The notes beneath the pieces were generated by a model that ran no database searches, was not told the origin of the DNA, and saw only the letters and a list, made by a program, of their open reading frames with translations. A program made the translations under genes and the position numbers. A stretch of DNA of 64,000 nt from Hypericum androsaemum. Taxonomy: Eukaryota > Streptophyta > Magnoliopsida > Malpighiales > Hypericaceae. This document shows, one piece after another, positions 57,481 to 64,000 of the stretch (within the stretch, counting starts at the first letter, position 1; every line of letters starts with the position of its first letter). The stretch spans positions 19,481,912 to 19,545,911 of the forward strand of contig OZ023188.1 in the NCBI GenBank assembly GCA_963995505.1. Reading direction: 5' to 3'.

Positions 57481-58661
57481 TATGTATAAACAAAAGTCAC
57501 CACAACTCAATTAAATACACAAGAGTTCAGTGGGGGATTTGGTTACTTCGCAATAAGGCCATTTTCGACGATACCAACTACAAAAGAGAGCTTGTCAAGC
57601 GTTCCATTTATTTCCATGCAAATAAATGAATTCCGTGGGCAAATTTGACACGGGACATCGGGTATCAAGACCTCCTCTTTTTTTGGATTCTGTCGCAAAT
57701 TGTACGTGTTCTGGGAGGTTTTTTTCCTGTTGTATTATGGGGTTGAGGTTTAGTGCTGTGGGTTGGGGTTTAGTTTATGTTTCCTTTTGGCCTTTGGCAG
57801 CTGTCCTACTCTTTTGAGGGGATGGTTTTGCCTTATAACAGAGTCTTCATTTAAGTTTGTCAATAACGTATGGGGTATTATTTAGGATTTGATAAAAATC
57901 ACAGTAATTAAATTCCCTTGTTCGTTCTGGCCAAACAAGGGAATGAGAGAAAAGTGCGTTTTAGATCTTGAACTTTTAGGGTTGCCTGGCCATCTGAATT
58001 ACCCACGTCAGCTTCCATGTTCACATGTCAATAAATATGTGTCTATCCGTTAAATAACCAAAACAGTCCCGGCAACGGATTCAGTGCATAGGTTAAAATC
58101 CTCTATGCACCATACATAATTGAATCTTGGCCATCCATTTGAATAAATAAATTTTCTATTAAATCTGAGGGACCACCTTTTAGTAGGGGTAATTTCGGAT
58201 TTTAGGTTACATACAGTTAAGGAGAGAGAAAATATTAAAGGAATATAAATCCCTCCATAAAGAGTGTAACCCGATTTTCTGCCACGAATCCCTCCCATTT
58301 ATGTTCTCCGCCAAAATTATTTTACGAATCCCTTCTATTTAGTGTTCAAAGAATCATCGATGCTAAGAAAAATGGGAAGCAAAAGCTCAAGGCTGAGGAT
58401 ATGGAGGATGTTGAAGAAAGACATTCAAGTTCAAGATTCAGATGATGATTTTGTAGAGCCTGTCTCTATTCGACAATCTGAACATGGGGGGGTTGTTATT
58501 AATAAAAATAAAAAGGAAAAGAAGAGGATGATGAAGAGGAATTGTAGGAATCAACAAGTTTGTGGTTAGTAATTAAATTCTGTTGGAATTCATTGGAATG
58601 TGATTTTTTCAATGTGTACATAGTCATGCCATATCTTTTACTATAATATACCATGCAATTT
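57481..58661. other. Spacer with duplicated IDH 3' flank
   Basis: Positions about 57868-57950 repeat about 37349-37415 (gtattatttaggatttgata, then aaattccttTGTT-like and ggccaaa words), which lies between the SSL and IDH genes. A 75-codon Lys/Arg-rich frame at 58342-58569 has no recognised relative. Confidence 0.5.
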
Positions 58662-59020
58662 GACATATGAGACCGTGCTAGTTGCCAATAAATCTCACAC
58701 ATTTTGGCATAACGTGTCACCCTGTCAGTTGCCAACAAATATCATACATTTTAGCATAATATGTCATGCCGTTCGACATATGAAACCTTGCCAGTTGCCA
58801 ACAAATATCATGACTTTTGACATAACGTGTCATGTTTGACATATGAGACCCTGCCAATTGCCAACAAATAAAAGGCATAATATACCATGTCGTTCGACAT
58901 ATGAGACTTTGCCAGTTGCCAACAAAGATCATGTCTTTTGGCGTAACGTGTCATGTTTGACATATGAGACCCTGTCAATTGCCAACAAATATCATGCCTT
59001 TTGGCATAACAAACCATACC
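58662..59020. repeat. 62-bp minisatellite, about six units
   Basis: Units start gacatatgagacc, continue through gttgccaacaaatatcatg, and end ggcataacgtgtcatg. Alternate units are more alike than neighbours, suggesting a two-unit higher-order repeat. MITE family A copy 2 inserted right at its end. Confidence 0.85.
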
Positions 59021-59037
59021 TTTTAGCATAATAAACC

Positions 59038-59421
59038 GGGTATGGATTGGGCACGGAATGCTCAGATTCCAAACCGTTCTGAATGAAGACACGCGGGGAT
59101 TTTTTTGCAAATGCGCTAAAATACGGGGACCAAAATGAAAAAAGCCATGCACAAACGCAGGCCGGATACAAATGCCATTATCACATAACTGCGCATGCCA
59201 TTATCACATAACTGTGCGTGCCAGTGTGACTTTTTTTGCAAAAAATGCCAAAATATGGAGGACCAAAATGAAAAAAACCACGCGCGCCATTAACATCAAC
59301 GGGGACTTGCCACTGTCACAAATACATATCGCATAACTGCGCTTGCCATTATCGCATAACTGCACTTACCATTATCGCATAACTGCGCTTACCATTATCA
59401 TATAACACTCAATCCAATCCC
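59038..59421. mobile_element. MULE-type MITE, family A copy 2
   Basis: 384 bp. Left end gggtatggattgggcacgg; reverse complement of the right end gggattggattgagtg. A perfect 9-bp target duplication taataaacc lies at 59029-59037 and 59422-59430. It contains several 20-22 bp tandem units of the form cattatcgcataactgcgct. Confidence 0.92.
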
Positions 59422-59430
59422 TAATAAACC

Positions 59431-60583
59431 ATACCGTTGGAATAGTCTTCAAAGATCAATATTGATTTTCTGTGGTTCGTATTACGATAATGCAATAAAA
59501 TTGGGTTCGTCATTTTTTTGGATACTATTGAATTAAGAGATGTTCTAATAATAACCTCCTAATTAAGAGATATTCTCATAACCGCCTCCTAATTAATAGG
59601 GATGTTATTGAATTCTATTACATAATCAAACTTATTAAGAGATCTTCCCATAACAGCCTCCTAATTAATAGAGATGCTATTGAATTCTAAATACCAAGTT
59701 TACCCTTGTCTTATTTTCTTTTTACAGTTATGCCATTGGTGCCTCCTTTGCACCGTACATAAAGCACCATTATGTACCGAATCCTCGCCCAACAGTCCCA
59801 AGTTTTTACAAAGTTTCAAAAAGCAAGAAATAAGGATAGGGAAAGAAATAAATTTGTTGTGCCCGTGTGAGGGAGGTATTGGGAAGTGTAGATCATCCGA
59901 GGGCCTTTATCTAAAAAGTTTAAAAACTAATATATAAAAATTAAAAATTAAAAAAATAATCTATAACAAATAAATAAGAATTCTAACAAATATCTTCTTG
60001 ACATAAATATAAATAATAAATCTACAAATATCATAATAAAAAACTAGATTAACTTACTTATAAAATAAACTTGATTAACTTCTAGAAGATAGAGTCCGAT
60101 CAAGATGTAAATTGTGCACTTCAATGAAAGGCAAACACAAAAATACACGAAAATATCACAAAAGTAATGAATATATTTCAAACTCTTCACACATCAATTT
60201 ATGTAAATCGGAATCGAGATCTGACACTAATTCAACATAATTATTAAACACTTTGTTATTTAAATAAAATTAGTTATGCATAAGAAATTTTAGGCTCAAC
60301 AGAAATCAAGATTGAAATAAAATTGGCGATATTTTTCAAACTCATCACATATCATTTTATTTCCATTTTAAATTAGAGATTGTATTACAGATAAATCAAA
60401 ACTTTATGGCGAGGGCAATACAATCACAATTTTAGTAGGAATCTTTTTCTAACTTCTGGTATATAATATACCAGAAGAGAAGAGGAAGAGGTCAAAGTTT
60501 GTATGTACGAGGAAGAGGTCAAAAGTTGTATGGGTAGAATCTCGAAAGTTGCAAGTACGAGGAAGAGGTAGCCGCACCGTCCG
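59431..60583. other. Spacer and F-box copy 3 leader
   Basis: A diverged repeat of cctcctaattaatagagatg words at about 59520-59690. The leader has three copies of a tacgaggaagaggt word (about 60470-60570). The right part is homologous to the leader of F-box copy 1. Confidence 0.5.
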
Positions 60584-61777
60584 ATGTCTACCAAAACACC
60601 CTTGTCCCCGGCGGCCAACCAGAAACAAATAAATACCTGCGGACTCCAAGTTGCACCGGCGGGCTTGGATGATCTACCCGATGAGCTACTACTCGAAATA
60701 CTTGCTAGGGTTCCGACGACAAGGTCAATTTTTCCGGCAAAGGAAGCCGCTCGTCTAAGAGCAGTGTCCCGACGCTGGAACTCCATCATATCATCCCGTA
60801 ACTACATTCCCTGTATTATATCTCTCGGAGAAGAGAATAACTGCCCGTGGGGGAATGGTGAAGTGCTCCTATTCCCGGACTTTCTGGAGTCTGGGCCAGT
60901 GTTTTATATGCTACCATCGCAGTGCGATCCCACCGTCTTGGATCAGACAATGCCTGATTGTAGCTACGTATCGGATGATGATTACCTCGTCGTATCCGCA
61001 TCGGAGGACTTGCTCTTGCTTCTCGTCCGCCACCAGCTTTTGGTCGTGTGCAATCCGTTCACAAAGAGATGGGCCGCTCTTCCTAATCTACCAGACTCGA
61101 ATCCTAATCTCGAACTCATCTGTGAACCCGGAGGACATCGATACAGGGTCGTGTCGACAGAAGGGCGGGGTAATTGTGAAACTGTCTTTGTATCTGAGAC
61201 GGGAGAATGGAAAGAGTTCCTCTTGGGAACGGATGAATTTCAGAGCAACATCCTATCCTTCCGTGGAAAGCTCTATTGGTATAGTTCTGACTGGCAAATT
61301 GTATCCTATGATCCCTTTGAGGAGAGTTTCAGTTTCTTTCCCGATCCGGATCCCGACTCAGAGGACAAGAAATATGCGAGGCGACGTAAATATACTCTAT
61401 CTGCAGTACATGGTTCACTCAGGGTGTTGAAGTCTTCATGTATAACACGTTTTTATATTGATGAAGAAGAAGAAGAAGTTGTATTTCATGATTTTATTTC
61501 TTGGGAGCTGGATTTCAAGCAAAAACGATGGAGTTTGATCTACAAGTCGTCGTTGAGGAGTCATAGTTGTGAGCCACACCCTGTTGCTCTTCATCCTAAT
61601 GGACGTGTTGTCTACCTCGATACCCATCGCGGTTTGGCCTCCCATGATTTGTCACAAGGTAGCAATAACTTTTCCAGAGTTGCGGTCAAGGATGAACCAG
61701 AAGACCCTTGTTTTGGTGCCTTTCTTCTTACTCGACCTTGGCGACCTACCTCTGTTTGTTACGGTTCAAGCCGGTAA
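60584..61777 (+). CDS. F-box protein, copy 3 (intact)
   Basis: 397 aa, single uninterrupted frame. The F-box (LDDLPDELLLEILARVP...RRWNSIISS) covers residues about 29-71 and should bind SKP1 in an SCF ubiquitin ligase. The rest is an F-box-associated domain with VVCNPFTKRWAALPNLP, VSETGEWKE, GKLYWYSSD, IVSYDPFEESF, HGSLRVLK, ISWELDFKQKRWSLIYK and the end RPWRPTSVCYGSSR. Substrate unknown. It is the only unbroken copy of three in the window. The last codons overlap a good donor (CG|GTAATG at 61773/61774) that could splice in frame into the MSSP exons downstream. Confidence 0.9.
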   Translation: MSTKTPLSPAANQKQINTCGLQVAPAGLDDLPDELLLEILARVPTTRSIFPAKEAARLRAVSRRWNSIISSRNYIPCIISLGEENNCPWGNGEVLLFPDFLESGPVFYMLPSQCDPTVLDQTMPDCSYVSDDDYLVVSASEDLLLLLVRHQLLVVCNPFTKRWAALPNLPDSNPNLELICEPGGHRYRVVSTEGRGNCETVFVSETGEWKEFLLGTDEFQSNILSFRGKLYWYSSDWQIVSYDPFEESFSFFPDPDPDSEDKKYARRRKYTLSAVHGSLRVLKSSCITRFYIDEEEEEVVFHDFISWELDFKQKRWSLIYKSSLRSHSCEPHPVALHPNGRVVYLDTHRGLASHDLSQGSNNFSRVAVKDEPEDPCFGAFLLTRPWRPTSVCYGSSR

Positions 61778-61898
61778 TGATTCTTGTTGCCTATATATAT
61801 ATATGTGTGTGTCTGTTCATTCTTGTTGGAGTACAATAAAAAACAATCAAATACCTTTGAGGAGCTTTTATATCTATCTACTCATTGTCTTGTTGCAG

Positions 61899-62522
61899 CC
61901 TTAAGAATCCAGGCAAGGAAGACGACACCATGGGGATGGGCCAGCGATGGCGGCTCGGTGGCAAAAAAGGAAAGGCCGAAGGGGAGTTCCATGGGGCGTG
62001 CTTGCACGAGGAGGCCTGGGTGGCTTCCACCACCAGTAGTAAGGGAGGCTCCTTTGAACATGAACAGATGGTGAGCCAGCATCCAGATGACATCCAGCCG
62101 CCCCCTGACATACCCGTCTCAACCTCCAACCAGCTATTCAATCTCGCCGGGGTCAAGCCGGCTCTCATGGTCGGTGTGGGCCTCCAGATACTCCAGCAGG
62201 TACCCGCTTTATATACATGATTATCTCATCATGGTCGAGACTGAGACTAAGAGTCTAAGACTAAGATTGTGTATGGTTCTTTCTAATGCAGCTGTCGGGG
62301 ATCAACGGGGTGCTATACTACAACCTGGGGCTGAGCTCGGACTCGATGTCTCTCTTGATCAGCGTGCGGACAATGCTGATGATGCTTCTGTTGATAACAG
62401 TGTCGATGAGGCTGATGGACATGGCGGGGAGGCGGTTGCTGATGCTGTCCACCATCCCCACCCTGGTGGTGTCCTTGCTCGCCCTCATCCTCAACACCGT
62501 CTTATATATAATCTATGCTTAA
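61899..62522 (+). pseudogene. MSSP fragment 3, open and splice-ready
   Basis: Two exons, 61899-62199 and 62292-62522, both open. The first encodes MGQRWRLGGKKGKAEGEFHG, then AGVKPALMVGVGLQILQQ. The second encodes LSGINGVLYYNLGLSSDSMS and helices up to MRLMDMAGRRLLMLSTIP, stopping after NTVLYIIYA. Compared with fragment 1 it lacks about 17 residues (the TLQHILGEA segment). It is homologous to the central loop plus about two MFS helices of tonoplast monosaccharide-sensing proteins. It cannot transport alone. It may be the 3' part of a chimeric gene with the F-box exon. Confidence 0.78.
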
Positions 62523-63073
62523 CTGTAATGTCTTTTTTAGCGACGTTTCATACGAGGATTATTTGGTAATTATATTAGTTGGCAAACATTATTTTCGTGC
62601 ACCAAACGTAGGAGCTATATCAAACAACATAACATCTTTAAGAGAAGATGCATGGATATGTTCTCTCTAAAAAGTCCAAAATTGTAGTTAGTTATAATAG
62701 TTAATCTTATTGAACTTTTTGTTTCCGATGCAATGATTTTTTAAGCTTATTTGTTCGATAGAAGAATAGGCGGTAGCATAAGCCCTCTCTTTTTTTTTAC
62801 TGCGTGGATTTACTTGATCATTTATCCGGTGTATTGATTCCTACCTAACAACATTGTACTTTCTTCCCTAATATACTAAATTATTTTTTGGCAGTTGGAT
62901 CAAGTGATAAACAATTTGAATATAGATTGAGTAGTAAAGAACATAAATTTCTTAAAAAGATCTCGAATTCGAACAATACTAGTGAAAAATATATCATTAG
63001 TAAATTTACATTACTGTGTTGTCATGCAGTCTGTTCTTAAAAATGATTTGAAAAACCATCTCAAGAAACACCC
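62523..63073. other. Spacer after MSSP fragment 3
   Basis: The first about 60 bases match the region after MSSP fragment 1 (gtcttttttagc...catacgaggattatttggta), ending the duplicated unit. The remainder is AT-rich without a gene. Confidence 0.5.
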
Positions 63074-63082
63074 CTGCACACC

Positions 63083-63511
63083 GGGTATGGATTGGGCACG
63101 GAATGCTCAGATTCCGAACCGTTCTGAATGAAGACACGCGGGGATTTTTTTGCAAACGCGCTAAAATACGGGGGCCAAAATGAAAAAAGCCACGCACAAA
63201 CGCAGGCCGGATACAAATGCCATTATCGCATAACTGCGCATGCCAGTATCACATAACTGTGCATGCCATTATCACATAACTGTGCGTGCCAGTGTGCCCT
63301 TTTTGCAAAAATGCTAAAAATATGGGGGACCAAAATAAAAAAACTACGCGCGCCATTATCATCAACGGAGACTTGCCACTATCACAAATACACAGGCCAT
63401 TATCGCATAACTGCGCTTGCCATTATCGCATAACTGCGTTTGCCACTGCAGTCCCCCTTTACTCCAAGCCGTACGGAATCAATTTCTTCACTCCGTACTC
63501 AATCCACTCCC
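63083..63511. mobile_element. MULE-type MITE, family A copy 3
   Basis: 429 bp. Left end gggtatggattgggcacgg; reverse complement of the right end gggagtggattgagtacgg. A 9-bp target duplication ctgcacacc lies at 63074-63082 and 63512-63520. Several cattatcgcataactgcg-type units inside. The empty site is visible at 44926-44973. Confidence 0.93.
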
Positions 63512-63520
63512 CTGCACACC

Positions 63521-64000
63521 ACACATGATGGCATCAGCATAATCAGATTGAGAGCAATACACACGGATATGCAGAGAAAATTACACATAATCACATCTCA
63601 CGAGGAGATGACATTTGAGCGATTCTTTTTTTTTTTTGGTTAAAGTGGAGGGCGTACCTATGAAGAAATGTGAAGTTCAAGCTCTCATCAATAGTGATGA
63701 GGCGAGAGGAAGAAAAAGATGGGAATCGGTGGAAATAAAAGTGTATTCTCTTACTCTGTCATCAATGTGCAGACTGTCCATGTATACAAGAAATAATATT
63801 TCTATCTAACTTATTTTAGCTAAAAGACAAAAGGGGAAAGGGATGTTATCCCATAACGGGCAGAAAAGATAAAATCTCCCTTAGATCACGCGCCCTGATC
63901 ATTGACGTGTTTGGCGAGTGGTGGACACATCCACCTCGTGTTTGGTGGATAAGATCAGCTGAATGGACTTGCGGGCCTTGCTTCCTTTCTTCGATAATTG
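63521..64000. other. Right edge of window
   Basis: The first about 90 bases resemble sequence right of 44949. A T-run at about 63626-63637 follows. No gene recognised up to the window end. Confidence 0.4.

Noticed and set aside
58342..58569. 75-codon Lys/Arg-rich frame beside the minisatellite
   Set aside because: No family resemblance, no obvious promoter or splice context; insufficient to call.
1..64000. tRNA genes or CRISPR-like arrays
   Set aside because: B-box matches occur only inside SINE-like insertions without a full cloverleaf. The short repeats are MITE-internal or minisatellite units, and this is a plant genome.

Overview
The window is plant nuclear DNA from a dicot. It has short, AT-rich introns with GT-AG borders, TATA boxes close to start codons, and plant-only families: GDSL lipases, DUF241, NOI/RIN4 and plant F-box proteins. 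It also holds plant Ty1/copia, Cassandra, MULE, hAT, Helitron and LINE sequences. The species cannot be fixed from sequence alone; a Myrtales genome such as pomegranate would fit, but this is only a guess.

Layout. 0.2-15.8 kb: three tandem GDSL esterase/lipase genes on the minus strand, five exons each. A nearly pristine Ty1/copia element (2376-7899) sits between genes 1 and 2. A LINE tail sits in the last intron of gene 2, and a long-TIR MULE lies between genes 2 and 3. 18.0-21.4 kb: an 11-exon DHHC palmitoyltransferase (PAT10 type), which I could splice completely. 22.0-33.3 kb: three single-exon DUF241 genes and a small NOI/RIN4-like gene, separated by a Cassandra TRIM carrying a 5S rRNA-like core, a truncated LINE and a SINE. 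34.4-40.2 kb: a strictosidine synthase-like gene with a 2-nt frameshift and a MULE in intron 1, convergent with an NAD-isocitrate dehydrogenase regulatory subunit gene.

41-64 kb is repeat-rich accessory DNA. A unit made of an F-box gene followed by a fragment of a monosaccharide-sensing protein (MSSP) gene occurs three times (45.7-48.2, 49.4-51.2, 60.4-62.6 kb). Two F-box copies are broken; the third is open. In the third unit the F-box exon and the MSSP exons can be spliced in frame through canonical sites. Between the units lie an RRM-bearing LINE nested in a Cassandra element, a solo LTR, two hAT MITEs, and Helitron-like elements carrying 14-3-3 and HOP/STI1 gene fragments. There are also a 62-bp minisatellite and three copies of one MULE-type MITE family, one of which has its empty site elsewhere in the window.

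The single-copy genes (PAT10, IDH, SSL) look like ordinary housekeeping or membrane genes. The GDSL, DUF241 and F-box/MSSP genes are local duplications. Most of the rest is transposon-derived, and many insertions have visible target-site duplications. Exon borders were read by eye from splice consensus, reading frame and family alignment from memory. No database search was made.
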